This document shows positions 8,874 to 17,570 of a DNA stretch of 64,000 bases, piece after piece. Each line of letters opens with the position of its first letter. The first letter of the stretch is position 1. The position numbers were made by a program, and so were the translations under genes. The stretch is from Bacteroidales bacterium (GTDB taxonomy: Bacteria; Bacteroidota; Bacteroidia; Bacteroidales; ML635J-15), in the NCBI GenBank assembly GCA_017651185.1, contig JAGCDJ010000027.1:1-64000 (forward strand), in the 5' to 3' direction. The notes beneath the pieces were generated by a model that did not search any database, had not been told where the DNA came from, and saw only the letters and a program-made list of their open reading frames with translations.

Positions 8874-9356
8874 ATGAGAACAAATTTGATTATCATAATT
8901 GTTATTGCAACAATGTTTGCAATGATTGGCTGCCAAAAGGAAGGTTGTACAGATTCAAAAGCAACGAACTACGACCCTGATGCAAAGAAGGATAATGGGA
9001 CATGCGTTTATCTCACGCCCGAACCCGATCCTGAACCCGATCCACGCGACCAGTACACAGGAAATTATCTTGTTACAGACAGCACGTTTATGATGGGAGA
9101 TTTTTACGAAGTTAAGACATATACATTACAGGTAACGATTGGATCTTCGAAGGGAGACACATTATTTCTTAAAAACTTATGGAACAGAGGCAGCGAATTT
9201 GTCGCCATAATGGCAGGAAGTAACTTTTCAATCCCTTCGCAACAAGTAGATGGTCCATACTATGCCGATGGTAATGGTAAATTCGAAGGAAACACTATTG
9301 TGTACACTACTTCTGGCGATGTTTATCTGAACAAGGGGACAGGGACTAAGCAATAA
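8874..9356 (+). CDS. Lipoprotein with a Cys-flanked NYDPDA calcium-loop-like motif
   Basis: 160 residues. The signal peptide ends in the lipobox MIGC (Cys20). Directly after it comes GCTDSKATNYDPDAKKDNGTC, a short module common in Bacteroidota secreted proteins: two cysteines around an Asp/Asn-rich loop that resembles an EF-hand-like calcium loop. A Pro/Glu/Asp-rich linker (PEPDPEPDPRD) leads to a roughly 100-residue beta-rich domain (YTGNYLVTDSTF..., ending near KGTGTKQ) that I do not recognise. Probably an outer-membrane lipoprotein; function unknown. It has its own promoter and is convergent with the next gene. Confidence 0.8.
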   Translation: MRTNLIIIIVIATMFAMIGCQKEGCTDSKATNYDPDAKKDNGTCVYLTPEPDPEPDPRDQYTGNYLVTDSTFMMGDFYEVKTYTLQVTIGSSKGDTLFLKNLWNRGSEFVAIMAGSNFSIPSQQVDGPYYADGNGKFEGNTIVYTTSGDVYLNKGTGTKQ

Positions 9357-9359
9357 GAA

Positions 9360-9388
9360 GTATTATTCGAATACAAGGTTTTTTTTCA
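9360..9388 (+). terminator. Weak hairpin plus T8 after the lipoprotein
   Basis: GTATT (9360-9364) pairs with AATAC (9370-9374); AAGG then a run of eight T follow. The stem is short and AT-rich, so this is only a probable terminator. Confidence 0.35.
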
Positions 9389-9394
9389 AAAAAA

Positions 9395-10978
9395 CTATTC
9401 CACAATCCAATCTTCGATAGTTTTTGTTTCTTTCGAGAACGCGACACCGACTTTGACAACTTTCTTATTTCCTGCTTCGTAAGGCACCAAATAACCTTTG
9501 CTGTTTATCTGGTCGAGGGCTTCCTGTGCCGTGCCGTTTATCTTCAGTTCAAATACATAGACCGTATCTTTCACAAACATGACAATGTCAGAACGCCCGT
9601 TTGCCGATTTCACTTGAGTTCGTACATAATTGTTCATCATACTGAAAATTACATACATTATGGTTTCATAAAATGCTTCAAAAGTTGTAAGGTTTTCAAG
9701 TTGGGAATTGCCATGTTCAAGATACGGAATGGAAGCAAGGAACGCCTTAATATACTGCAATGCGGAATCTATGTCCTGCTTTAATAATGAGGCATATATA
9801 TTTGCTACAGTGTTGGTTGCAAGCAAGGTACTTGCTTTTGCTGCGACTACTGGCAACAAATTTCTCATAAATCCAACGCGAACCTCGGCATTCGGGAAGT
9901 CAAGAACATATTGGTTTGTATCAAAATTATAGTCCTTAATTGTCAAATATCCAGACTGGTACAATAACGGCAATATTGTTTCCATATTTTCTGTCGGCGC
10001 ATCAAATTCAGATGCCGAAGCAGTAATGTTTTCCAATGATAGCACATTGGTGCCGAAACGTTTCATCTGCTCAAAAAGATATGTCGGCGTTCCTGTCCCA
10101 AACCAGTAAGAATCAATCATTTTATTCTTCAATACCATTGTCAAGCTGAAGGGATTAAACACATCTGGCGATTCCATTGAAAAATTATACCCATCGTATT
10201 TTGCTTTCAGTTTGTCCACCATCTCATCGTAAGAACACTTGTATCTATCCGCAAGCTCCTGTATGTCAGGTTTGAATACATCCAATGCCTCGTCCACGGT
10301 GATTCCGCAGATTGCCGAATATTGTGGCAACATTGTGACATTGGTAATGTTGTTGAGCGTGGAAAATATGGAAAGTTGAGAGAACTTTGTTATGCCAGTG
10401 ATGAAAACAAAATGTTCGAACTCTTCGCAAGCCTTCAATGGCTGGTAGAATTCCTGCATAATCTTGCGCACTTCAGCAAGTTTCTCTGGTTCGTCAAGCG
10501 CATCAAGCAATGGCGCATCATATTCATCGAGGATAACAACACATTTGAGGTCTGTCTGTTTGTATGCCCTACCCATAAGACTTGCAAACCGAGCGCCAGG
10601 TGTCTCGTCATTCAAATCCCTGCCATATTCTTCCTCGTACGGTCTTAGCTGACGTTCAAGTTCCCTTGTTATTCCTTGCAGGTTATACTGATTCTTGCAT
10701 AGGCTCAAATTGAAGTGAAATACAGGATATTTTTTCCATTCTGTTTCCAGTTTTTCCATTGCAAGCCCTTCGAACAATTCCTTGCGCCCTTCGAAATAGC
10801 ATTTGAGCGTGGAACACAACAATGTTTTACCAAACCTGCGTGGACGGCTCAGAAAAACAAACTGTGATTCGTGAGCCAACTGATAAACGAGATCGGTCTT
10901 GTCAACATATATCAATTCTCGTTCGCGTATGTTGTCGAACAATTGTATTCCTGCTGTGAATCTGCGCATTGTCTGCAT
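9395..10978 (-). CDS. AAA-ATPase-like protein with C-terminal PD-(D/E)XK nuclease domain
   Basis: 527 residues from the ATG at 10978 (MQTMRRFTAGIQLF); an upstream in-frame ATG at 11005 would precede the -7 box. The N-terminal part is the AAA-ATPase_like family (PF09820): YVDKTDLVYQLA, a Walker A-like SRPRRFGKTLL, and Walker B VVILDEYDAPLLDAL. The C-terminal part (about 430-527) is the linked PD-(D/E)XK family (PF08011): GRSDIVMF and VYVFELKING give the D...E-x-K core. These proteins are abundant and paralogous in Bacteroidota and their biological role is unsettled. It appears monocistronic. Two other ATPase plus PD-(D/E)XK proteins of different families occur in the window (44576-45754, 50444-51874). 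Confidence 0.88.
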   Translation of the reverse strand: MQTMRRFTAGIQLFDNIRERELIYVDKTDLVYQLAHESQFVFLSRPRRFGKTLLCSTLKCYFEGRKELFEGLAMEKLETEWKKYPVFHFNLSLCKNQYNLQGITRELERQLRPYEEEYGRDLNDETPGARFASLMGRAYKQTDLKCVVILDEYDAPLLDALDEPEKLAEVRKIMQEFYQPLKACEEFEHFVFITGITKFSQLSIFSTLNNITNVTMLPQYSAICGITVDEALDVFKPDIQELADRYKCSYDEMVDKLKAKYDGYNFSMESPDVFNPFSLTMVLKNKMIDSYWFGTGTPTYLFEQMKRFGTNVLSLENITASASEFDAPTENMETILPLLYQSGYLTIKDYNFDTNQYVLDFPNAEVRVGFMRNLLPVVAAKASTLLATNTVANIYASLLKQDIDSALQYIKAFLASIPYLEHGNSQLENLTTFEAFYETIMYVIFSMMNNYVRTQVKSANGRSDIVMFVKDTVYVFELKINGTAQEALDQINSKGYLVPYEAGNKKVVKVGVAFSKETKTIEDWIVE

Positions 10979-10994
10979 AATATTCAATTTTTTG

Positions 10995-11002
10995 CAAAAA
11001 TA
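10995..11002 (-). promoter_or_regulatory. -7 box (TATTTTTG) of the AAA-ATPase gene
   Basis: The minus strand reads TATTTTTG 16 bases before the ATG at 10978. A transcript from here supports that start over the ATG at 11005. Confidence 0.5.
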
Positions 11003-11052
11003 CAATTTTATTTGCGATTTACGATTTTAGATTTACGATTTTAATGGAGATC

Positions 11053-12945
11053 CTAGAAAAACATTCCTACCACCATCACATCATCTGTCTGCTCCAAGTC
11101 GCCACGCCACAAATCAAGTTTCGCTGACAGAAATTCCTTTGCCTTATCGGGTGCCATTTGTGAGCATTCCTGCAAAAAATTGCGGAAGCGCGAATATTTC
11201 AGTTTTCCATCTGCACCAAACTGATCGGGATAACCGTCGGATGAAAGGAAAACGACATCGCCAGACTTGACATTTATAATTTCTTCCATAAACACCTCAT
11301 CGCCAACACTTCCCATTATTGCATTAGTGGACTTGTACTCATGAATTTCACCATCCGAAACCAACCACATTTTCTGCTTTGAACCCAGAAAGCGCACCTC
11401 GCTTCCACAAATGCGAAGCATCGACAGGCAGAGCGACTCGCCCTTGAGATTTTCGGCAGATGAAACAATTTCGCAGAACTCATTGTTTATGAAAGAGGCT
11501 ATTTCGGGCAATGTGTCGTACTTCTCGATTGCCTCGTACACCGACTTTATGCCAAGCACCGACAAGAAACCACCTGAAATGCCATGCCCGGTGCAGTCGC
11601 CCACAACCACATACGAGGCATCGCCTTTGGTTTGCGAAATGTAAAAGTCGCCACCCACAACGCTCTTCGGCCGGTCGAGGACAAACATCTGCAAGTTGCT
11701 TTCCGTCAAACTATTGCTCATACAGCCAAGTTGAATTTCGCGTGCATATTCAAGATTGGAAGATATTTCGGCATCACGCTGCTTGAGGTCGGCATTCAAC
11801 TTTCCTAGCATCTTGTTCATGCGACTTTTCTTCACAAGCAAAAATGCAATGACAGCGATGAAAGTTAGTACGATAGCGATTATGGAGAAGAGGATTGTGT
11901 TGAGGTTTTTTTGATGGGAGATTTCTTCATCGCGGAGTCTTAGTTCTAGTAGGGATTTTTCGCGTTCGCTACGGTTTTCTAATATTTTTAGTTGAGCCGA
12001 AAGTTCTGCAGAATATATACTATCCCTTAGCCATATATAATGTTCAAGATAATAATTTGCCTTTTTAAAGTCTCCTTTTTTCTTATATAGGTCGTGATAA
12101 TTATTATATAAAGTTAGCCGTACTTCATTAAATCCAACCTTACTGCTTATACTATCAACCTTTGCAAGTAACTTTTCCGCCTCAAAAATATCATTTTCTC
12201 GTATATACATTTTCGACACATTATTAAGTGCAGACAAGTATATATGCATATCAACACTTTCGTCTAATATTGACAACACATTTAAATATGTCTTTTGAGC
12301 ATCTTCAATTTCCCCTAGAGAATATTGTAGTTTGGCAATTCCACAATATATTGCAATTTTAGTATCTAGTATTGTTGTAAGGTTCAATGCCCTTTCATAT
12401 AACATTAATACGGTATCATATTCCTGTTTTTTATAATAATAAAGGTCAGCAATATTAACTAGAGTTGCTGCATATATGTCATTATCACCAAGCAACTTTG
12501 CATTGATTACAGCAAGAGTTAAATGTTTTTTTGACAGATTCAAATTCTCAAATTTGTCATAAATATTTCCAAGTTCACTATATATGTGACACAACAAAAC
12601 TGTATCGCATAAAATTCTCGCTATTTTTTCTGCCTTGCCATAATATTTTACTGATTCTGCATAATCTCCAATCTCATACTTTACTGTCCCTTTGCAAACA
12701 TTTGCGGCTGCATAAGAATTAATATTGCAATATTGGGAATATATTAAAATTGTATCTGCATATTGATCTGCGATTATATTATCCAAATTCAAATAATAAT
12801 CAAAAATATTACCATAAAGTTCTATTTTTTTACCAATATCATTACTCGTCGCTACTTCTCTCCTCAAACTATCCACATACTCGTCCTGTGCAAAGCCAGT
12901 CAAAGCCAATACACAAAACAATATGCCCGACAGAAAGTTCTTCAT
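11053..12945 (-). CDS. TPR - transmembrane - SpoIIE/PP2C serine phosphatase
   Basis: 630 residues. Signal peptide (MKNFLSGILFCVLALTGFAQ); a periplasmic array of TPR-like helical pairs (about 40-310); a coiled-coil approach (315-345); one membrane span (about 350-372); a short cytoplasmic coiled coil; and a SpoIIE-type PP2C phosphatase domain (about 415-630). The metal-binding acidic motifs are visible: VVGGDFY (Asp433) and VVGDCTGHGISGGF (Asp450), and DVVFLSSDGYPDQFG near the C-terminus. In known relatives (RsbU, SpoIIE) such phosphatases dephosphorylate anti-sigma-factor antagonists or similar Ser-phosphoproteins; the target here is unknown. The gene overlaps the upstream flippase by one base (TAATG), indicating translational coupling. 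Confidence 0.88.
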   Translation of the reverse strand: MKNFLSGILFCVLALTGFAQDEYVDSLRREVATSNDIGKKIELYGNIFDYYLNLDNIIADQYADTILIYSQYCNINSYAAANVCKGTVKYEIGDYAESVKYYGKAEKIARILCDTVLLCHIYSELGNIYDKFENLNLSKKHLTLAVINAKLLGDNDIYAATLVNIADLYYYKKQEYDTVLMLYERALNLTTILDTKIAIYCGIAKLQYSLGEIEDAQKTYLNVLSILDESVDMHIYLSALNNVSKMYIRENDIFEAEKLLAKVDSISSKVGFNEVRLTLYNNYHDLYKKKGDFKKANYYLEHYIWLRDSIYSAELSAQLKILENRSEREKSLLELRLRDEEISHQKNLNTILFSIIAIVLTFIAVIAFLLVKKSRMNKMLGKLNADLKQRDAEISSNLEYAREIQLGCMSNSLTESNLQMFVLDRPKSVVGGDFYISQTKGDASYVVVGDCTGHGISGGFLSVLGIKSVYEAIEKYDTLPEIASFINNEFCEIVSSAENLKGESLCLSMLRICGSEVRFLGSKQKMWLVSDGEIHEYKSTNAIMGSVGDEVFMEEIINVKSGDVVFLSSDGYPDQFGADGKLKYSRFRNFLQECSQMAPDKAKEFLSAKLDLWRGDLEQTDDVMVVGMFF

Positions 12946-14429
12946 TATTTCTTCCTGAAAACTTTACCGATTACCCTCTTGTACATTGCCGTCATATCTT
13001 CCGAGAGGTCGAAATACAAGGTTGGAACGACAAACACAATGCATATCACAGCCGACCGCACTGCCAGATCGAGTATGAGATTGCCCAAATCCGGCATCAG
13101 CCACGACAACAGATAAGCCACAGCACCGAAAAGCAACACAAGCAAATGCTTAAGGCAGAACGGATTAAATCCAAATTTCAGTTTCACAAATGCTATTCTT
13201 ACCAACGAATAAACAAGGAACGAAAGCATTGATGCTACGGCCGCACCCGTAATGCCATATATCGGCAGCAGCCACACATTGAAACCAAATATCAACCCAA
13301 TGAGAATAACCATGATAAGCGTATGGTATCGGTAATATTTGCTGTACTGTATAATTTCACCGCTTACACTCGCCGCCATCTGTATCAGATGCGAAATAGC
13401 AATGAATAGGATGACAAGCCGACCATCGGCATATTCGGGCGGAAGCATTTTTAGAATGTTGCCGATATTGCCCCATACCAAGACGAAGAGTATTACGCCA
13501 ATTATCAGCATGTTGGTAGTACATTTGCGATATACTTTCAGTACCATGTCGTCGTCGCCGCTCTTGAACGACTCGGTAATCACAGTGCTCGAAATCCTTA
13601 CTATGGAACGCCCCGGAAGCAATATCATCGAACCAAAATAAAAAGCAATGGAATACACGCCAGTCGCACCAAGGTCGCAGTAATGGTTGATGAAATAGCG
13701 GTCAATCTGGTTGACAAACACTCCGCTGAAACTGGAAATCACTCCGTAAAACGCAACCGAACACATCGCTCTCACAAATTCGCGCGTTAGCAGTTTCTTT
13801 GATGGTTTCAACGACATGTTTCCCTGAACAATAAGCAATATCAGCAACAAAACCGTCGGAACTCCGTATGCCGCGACATAGTAGATTATAAATCCGTTGA
13901 AGTCGAGTACCCCGAAATAGAACAACCCGATGCCTATGAGGTTAAGTATGCGCAAAAGGAACTCCTTTACGAACAACCCGAACGACGAATTGTAGAACAT
14001 TCTGTTGTATACATCGCTCAGCAGGTAGAATATCGTTATGTAAATGAGTGGCAGAAGTAGGAAAACATAGTCGGCGAACAATTTTGACTTCTCAATGTTC
14101 TGAGTTACAAGGTAGTCGCGTGCACCAAAATAACCAGCAGTGCAAACCAACGAACCGACAATTCCCACCGCTACCAGCAAGAATGGAAAACCGTTGTGCT
14201 TGTGTTCGGGGTCACGGAAATATGGGAAAAATCTGACAATCACATTGGTAAAGCCGAAACAACCAAACTGTCCCACAATTGACGACAACGCAATAAGCAG
14301 GTTGGTAAGACCGATTTCGTCGGTTGTGAAAATCTGCGGCATGAGCAGGGCTACATTCACAAAACCTATGAACGCTCCGAGGTAGGAATAAATCGAACCT
14401 TTTATTGTCTGTTTTGCAATGAGTCCCAT
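12945..14429 (-). CDS. Polysaccharide flippase (MATE/Wzx-like membrane protein)
   Basis: 494 residues, hydrophobic throughout, with roughly 12-14 predicted membrane spans. It opens MGLIAKQTIKGSIYSYLGAFIGFVNVALLMP, the usual start of the Wzx/polysaccharide-biosynthesis subfamily of the MOP exporter superfamily, which flips undecaprenyl-linked glycans across the inner membrane. No glycosyltransferase cluster is adjacent, so the substrate is unknown. Its start lies inside the 3' end of the IPExxxVDY gene (28-base overlap) and its end overlaps the phosphatase gene start by one base; the three genes form a coupled operon. The in-frame start could be moved slightly, but the family N-terminus matches as drawn. 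Confidence 0.88.
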   Translation of the reverse strand: MGLIAKQTIKGSIYSYLGAFIGFVNVALLMPQIFTTDEIGLTNLLIALSSIVGQFGCFGFTNVIVRFFPYFRDPEHKHNGFPFLLVAVGIVGSLVCTAGYFGARDYLVTQNIEKSKLFADYVFLLLPLIYITIFYLLSDVYNRMFYNSSFGLFVKEFLLRILNLIGIGLFYFGVLDFNGFIIYYVAAYGVPTVLLLILLIVQGNMSLKPSKKLLTREFVRAMCSVAFYGVISSFSGVFVNQIDRYFINHYCDLGATGVYSIAFYFGSMILLPGRSIVRISSTVITESFKSGDDDMVLKVYRKCTTNMLIIGVILFVLVWGNIGNILKMLPPEYADGRLVILFIAISHLIQMAASVSGEIIQYSKYYRYHTLIMVILIGLIFGFNVWLLPIYGITGAAVASMLSFLVYSLVRIAFVKLKFGFNPFCLKHLLVLLFGAVAYLLSWLMPDLGNLILDLAVRSAVICIVFVVPTLYFDLSEDMTAMYKRVIGKVFRKK

Positions 14430-14887
14430 AAATCGTAAATACTTTTTTTCGACTTAATGTTTTCAAACGGCAGTAGGTAAGCACCCGAAATGCAATCAAT
14501 TGAACGCAAAGTTGCCATAGACCTTTCCAATCCGAACGAACTATAGTCGCGAACAATGAAAAGGTAGTCGAATTTATTTAATTCGTCAATAAGGCAAATG
14601 CCGTTGTGCCTATTGGATATTAGCATAAGGTCGGACTTGCGGAAACTATCGATGGAATTTCCATAAACCGAATACTTGTTAGGTTCAGCATTTGCGACAT
14701 TATCAAATAGTGAAATTGCTTGCTGCTGTTCTCGTTGCACTTCTATTTCCGGAAGCAGATAAAAGTCCATTCCAAAGCCACGGACAAGACCAAACGCCAA
14801 TTTGTAGTCCATTTCCGACGATGATATGCCAACTATCTGAAAATTGACATTCGGAATATATTCCAACTTTGGCTTCTGTGTCTTCAT
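14402..14887 (-). CDS. IPExxxVDY family protein
   Basis: 161 residues. This is a small Bacteroidota family named after a conserved motif; here the motif region reads LIDELNKFDYLFIV (about residues 102-115), a diverged version, followed by the family ending LRSIDCISGAYLLPFENIKSKKSIYDL. The N-terminal half contains DYKLAFGLVRGFGMDFYL, also typical of the family. Biochemical function is not known. It is the first gene of a coupled set with the flippase and the SpoIIE phosphatase, and has a good -7 box just upstream of its start. Confidence 0.75.
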   Translation of the reverse strand: MKTQKPKLEYIPNVNFQIVGISSSEMDYKLAFGLVRGFGMDFYLLPEIEVQREQQQAISLFDNVANAEPNKYSVYGNSIDSFRKSDLMLISNRHNGICLIDELNKFDYLFIVRDYSSFGLERSMATLRSIDCISGAYLLPFENIKSKKSIYDLWDSLQNRQ

Positions 14888-14891
14888 AGTG

Positions 14892-14899
14892 CAAACTTA
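14892..14899 (-). promoter_or_regulatory. -7 box (TAAGTTTG) of the IPExxxVDY/flippase/phosphatase operon
   Basis: The minus strand reads TAAGTTTG 4 bases before the start codon at 14887, which would give a very short or leaderless transcript. If so, a further-upstream promoter may contribute. Confidence 0.4.
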
Positions 14900-14932
14900 C
14901 ATAAAAAATTGATGACAAAGGAGAAAAAGAGA

Positions 14933-14971
14933 AAAAAACTTGTAGTGCCGCAATGCATTGCGACGCTACAA
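14933..14971 (-). terminator. Palindromic repeat acting as terminator of the ABC-F gene
   Basis: TTGTAGTGCCGCAATG and its near-perfect reverse complement form a long hairpin (14940-14971). On the minus strand it is followed by a run of seven T, so it is a rho-independent terminator 5 bases after the ABC-F stop codon. The same GACGCAA/TTGCGTC core recurs at 55982-55999, so the stem is also a dispersed REP-like repeat. Confidence 0.75.
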
Positions 14972-14976
14972 TTAAA

Positions 14977-16920
14977 TCACGAATTTAAAAATTCCTCCAT
15001 CTCCATGCTTGCTTCTTCCCACAACGACATCTGCTGCTCAAGTTCCTCGTTCAACTTTGCCGACATCTTGTAGGCGGTCTCTAGTTTTTGCTGTTCGATT
15101 GCAGGATTCGACATAAGATCGTTGAGACCTGCGATTTCCGTCTCAAGCCGTTCAATTTCTGCTTCTGCCTTGTCGATTCGGTTTTGTATGGCACGACGAC
15201 GCTTATTGAGTTCCTTGTTTTCTAAGTAACGCTGCTTGTTGTCTGACATTGGCATTTCCGATTTCACCTCGGCAAGTTTGCGGTCTTTAATCTCAATCTC
15301 GCGCATATCCTCAATTTTCTTATTGCGCAGAAAATCGTATATGCCACCTACATGCAAGCGTATCTTCTTGTTCTTGAACTCGTAAACCTTCGATACAAGT
15401 CCATCGAGGAAATAACGGTCGTGCGAAACTATTATCAGCGTACCGTCATAGTTCTGGAGTGCCTGCTTTAGAATGTCCTTGGAGCGAATGTCAAGGTGGT
15501 TTGTTGGTTCATCGAGTACAAGAAGATTGTATGGCTGCAGAAGTAGTTTAGCCAACGACAAACGCGAATGTTCACCACCCGACAAAACCTTTACCTTCTT
15601 GTCAATGTCCTCGCCCGAAAACAGGAATGCACCAAGAATATCCCTTATCCTCGTGCGGATATCACCAACCGCTATGCGGTCGAGGGTATCAAATACTGTC
15701 AGTTCTGGATCAAGCAATTCATCCTGATTTTGAGCGAAATAACCGATATTTATGTTATGTCCGATTTTCAATTCGCCTGTATATTCGGTTTCTCCGACGA
15801 TAATTTTCGACAATGTGGTCTTACCCTCGCCATTTCGTCCGACAAAAGCAACCTTCTCGCCACGCTCTATCACAAGGTCAATCCTATCAAGGATAAGGTT
15901 GTCGCCATAACTTTTGCTAAGTTCCTTTGTTTCGACCACTATATCGCCCGAACGCGGTGCAGGAGCAAACTTTATGTGCATTGCAGCGTTGTCAAGGTCA
16001 TCCACTTCGATGATGTCCATCTTCTCGAGTTGCTTTATGCGCGACTGCACCTGATTGGACTTTGTCGGTTTGTAACGGAAACGTTCAATAAAATCCTCGG
16101 TATCCTTAATAAGTTTCTGCTGGTTCTCGTATGCTGCCATTTGCTGCTTTACCCTCTCCTGCTGCAACACCTTGAACTTCGAATACGGCACCTTGTAGTC
16201 GTACAATTTGCCCATGTTTATCTCAATGGTGCGCGTAGTAACATTGTCAAGGAAAGCACGGTCGTGCGATATAAGCAACACCGCTCCACGATACGACTGC
16301 ATAAAGTCCTCAAGCCATTGGATCGACTCTATATCTAGGTGGTTGGTAGGTTCATCGAGAAGTATCAAATCTGGACTTTGAAGCAGTATCTTTGCAAGTT
16401 CCACCCTCATGCGCCAGCCACCGCTAAACTCAGCAATCTTGCGGTTGAAGTCGCTACGCAGGAAACCGAGACCTTTCAGAATCCTTTCGATTTCGGGTTC
16501 CATATTGTTCACGCCAACAATCTGCAAATGCTCGTTGAGATGAGCCAGGTTTTCGGCAGCTTTTATGTAAGAATCAGACGTATAATCGGTTCGTGTTTCA
16601 AGTTCGGCAGCAAGGCGGTCTATTTCGCTCTGAATTTCGACTATTGAATCAAATGCCTTCTTTGTCTCCTCCAAAACTGTATTACGAGTCGACTCTAGGG
16701 TCATCTGCTGTGGCAAATAACCAACACTTATACCCGATGGTTTCGAAACACTTCCTTCGGCGGGGGCAACAAGTCCGCATATAACCTTCAGCAGCGTCGA
16801 TTTTCCTGCACCGTTCTTTCCAACAAGACCGATACGGTCGCGCTTGTTTATCATAAAACTGATATTCGAGAACAACTCGAATCCTCCGAACCGAATAGTT
16901 ATGTTGTCGATTGATAGCAT
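14977..16920 (-). CDS. ABC-F family ATPase (ribosome-associated, Uup/EttA-like)
   Basis: 647 residues with two ABC ATPase domains and no membrane spans. Domain 1: Walker A GLVGKNGAGKSTLL (about residues 33-46), signature FSGGWRMRVELA, Walker B DLILLDEPTNHLD. A 'PtIM'-type linker follows (LEDFMQSYRGAVLLISHDRAFLD leading into a charged helical arm, about 235-325). Domain 2: Walker A FVGRNGEGKTTL, signature LSGGEHSRLSLA, Walker B LLVLDEPTNHLD. The C-terminus is a charged coiled coil (about 535-647). ABC-F proteins act on the ribosome E site in translation control or antibiotic protection; the C-terminal coiled coil is closest to Uup-type housekeeping members. The mgtC-like gene lies 12 bases upstream, so the two are co-transcribed. 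Confidence 0.93.
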   Translation of the reverse strand: MLSIDNITIRFGGFELFSNISFMINKRDRIGLVGKNGAGKSTLLKVICGLVAPAEGSVSKPSGISVGYLPQQMTLESTRNTVLEETKKAFDSIVEIQSEIDRLAAELETRTDYTSDSYIKAAENLAHLNEHLQIVGVNNMEPEIERILKGLGFLRSDFNRKIAEFSGGWRMRVELAKILLQSPDLILLDEPTNHLDIESIQWLEDFMQSYRGAVLLISHDRAFLDNVTTRTIEINMGKLYDYKVPYSKFKVLQQERVKQQMAAYENQQKLIKDTEDFIERFRYKPTKSNQVQSRIKQLEKMDIIEVDDLDNAAMHIKFAPAPRSGDIVVETKELSKSYGDNLILDRIDLVIERGEKVAFVGRNGEGKTTLSKIIVGETEYTGELKIGHNINIGYFAQNQDELLDPELTVFDTLDRIAVGDIRTRIRDILGAFLFSGEDIDKKVKVLSGGEHSRLSLAKLLLQPYNLLVLDEPTNHLDIRSKDILKQALQNYDGTLIIVSHDRYFLDGLVSKVYEFKNKKIRLHVGGIYDFLRNKKIEDMREIEIKDRKLAEVKSEMPMSDNKQRYLENKELNKRRRAIQNRIDKAEAEIERLETEIAGLNDLMSNPAIEQQKLETAYKMSAKLNEELEQQMSLWEEASMEMEEFLNS

Positions 16921-16932
16921 TTTGTTTTTCTG

Positions 16933-17442
16933 CTATTTAGATTCTGATTTTTCTTTTTCCGTCTTTAACGACTCCCTATATTCCGCCAGTCTTTTCCTTC
17001 TGCGGTTTGTCATCCACTTTATCAGTATATTGAACACTTCCAAGCCAAGCAATACGAGAGCGGTGGACACGATTGCAAGTACATACATTCCGCCTCCGCA
17101 CGCAAGTCCGATAGCAGCGGTAACCCATACGCCTGCAGCTGTCGTCAATCCGCGAATAACATTTTCTGCCTTATGAAATATGATAGTACCAGCACCTATG
17201 AAACCTATGCCAGTCACAACCTGAGCAGCAATTCGGGCTATGTCCCAACGCTGTTCCTCTGCAAGCTTAATGCCATCGAATCCGTATGCCGACACCACCA
17301 TAAAAAGAGCAGAACCCAATGCCACAAGGAAATGAGTGCGCAAACCCGCCTCCTTTGCTCGGTACTCGCGTTCAAGACCAATAGCACCGCCAAGCATTGC
17401 TGCCACAAAGATTCTCAATATGAATTCCCAAGTCATGTCCAT
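16933..17442 (-). CDS. MgtC/SapB family membrane protein
   Basis: 169 residues. Four membrane spans in the N-terminal 125 residues and the family signature GGAIGLEREYRAKEAGLRTH (residues 19-38), then VALGSALFMVVS and VTGIGFIGAGTII. A short charged C-terminal tail (KWMTNRRRKRLAEYR...) replaces the ACT-like domain of Salmonella MgtC, so this is the shorter SapB-type form. MgtC itself is linked to magnesium limitation and inhibition of the F-type ATPase; most homologues are uncharacterised. It leads a two-gene operon with the ABC-F ATPase. A start two codons later (MTWEF) is possible. A TATTTTTG -7 box lies only 5 bases before the ATG. Confidence 0.9.
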   Translation of the reverse strand: MDMTWEFILRIFVAAMLGGAIGLEREYRAKEAGLRTHFLVALGSALFMVVSAYGFDGIKLAEEQRWDIARIAAQVVTGIGFIGAGTIIFHKAENVIRGLTTAAGVWVTAAIGLACGGGMYVLAIVSTALVLLGLEVFNILIKWMTNRRRKRLAEYRESLKTEKEKSESK

Positions 17443-17509
17443 AATGCAAAAATATTCCTTTTAATTGGATTAGTCATCATTTTGTTCAAAAATATTGCGA
17501 ACAATACAA

Positions 17510-17546
17510 AAAGAAAAGTTGAACCGGGGAGATCCAACTTTTCCGT
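17510..17546 (-). terminator. Terminator of the C10 protease gene
   Basis: CAACTTTT (17537-17544) pairs with AAAAGTTG (17516-17523); on the minus strand the hairpin is followed by CTTTTTGT. It lies 25 bases after the protease stop codon. Confidence 0.65.
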
Positions 17547-17570
17547 ATTTAGTGAGCATTATGAAAAAAC

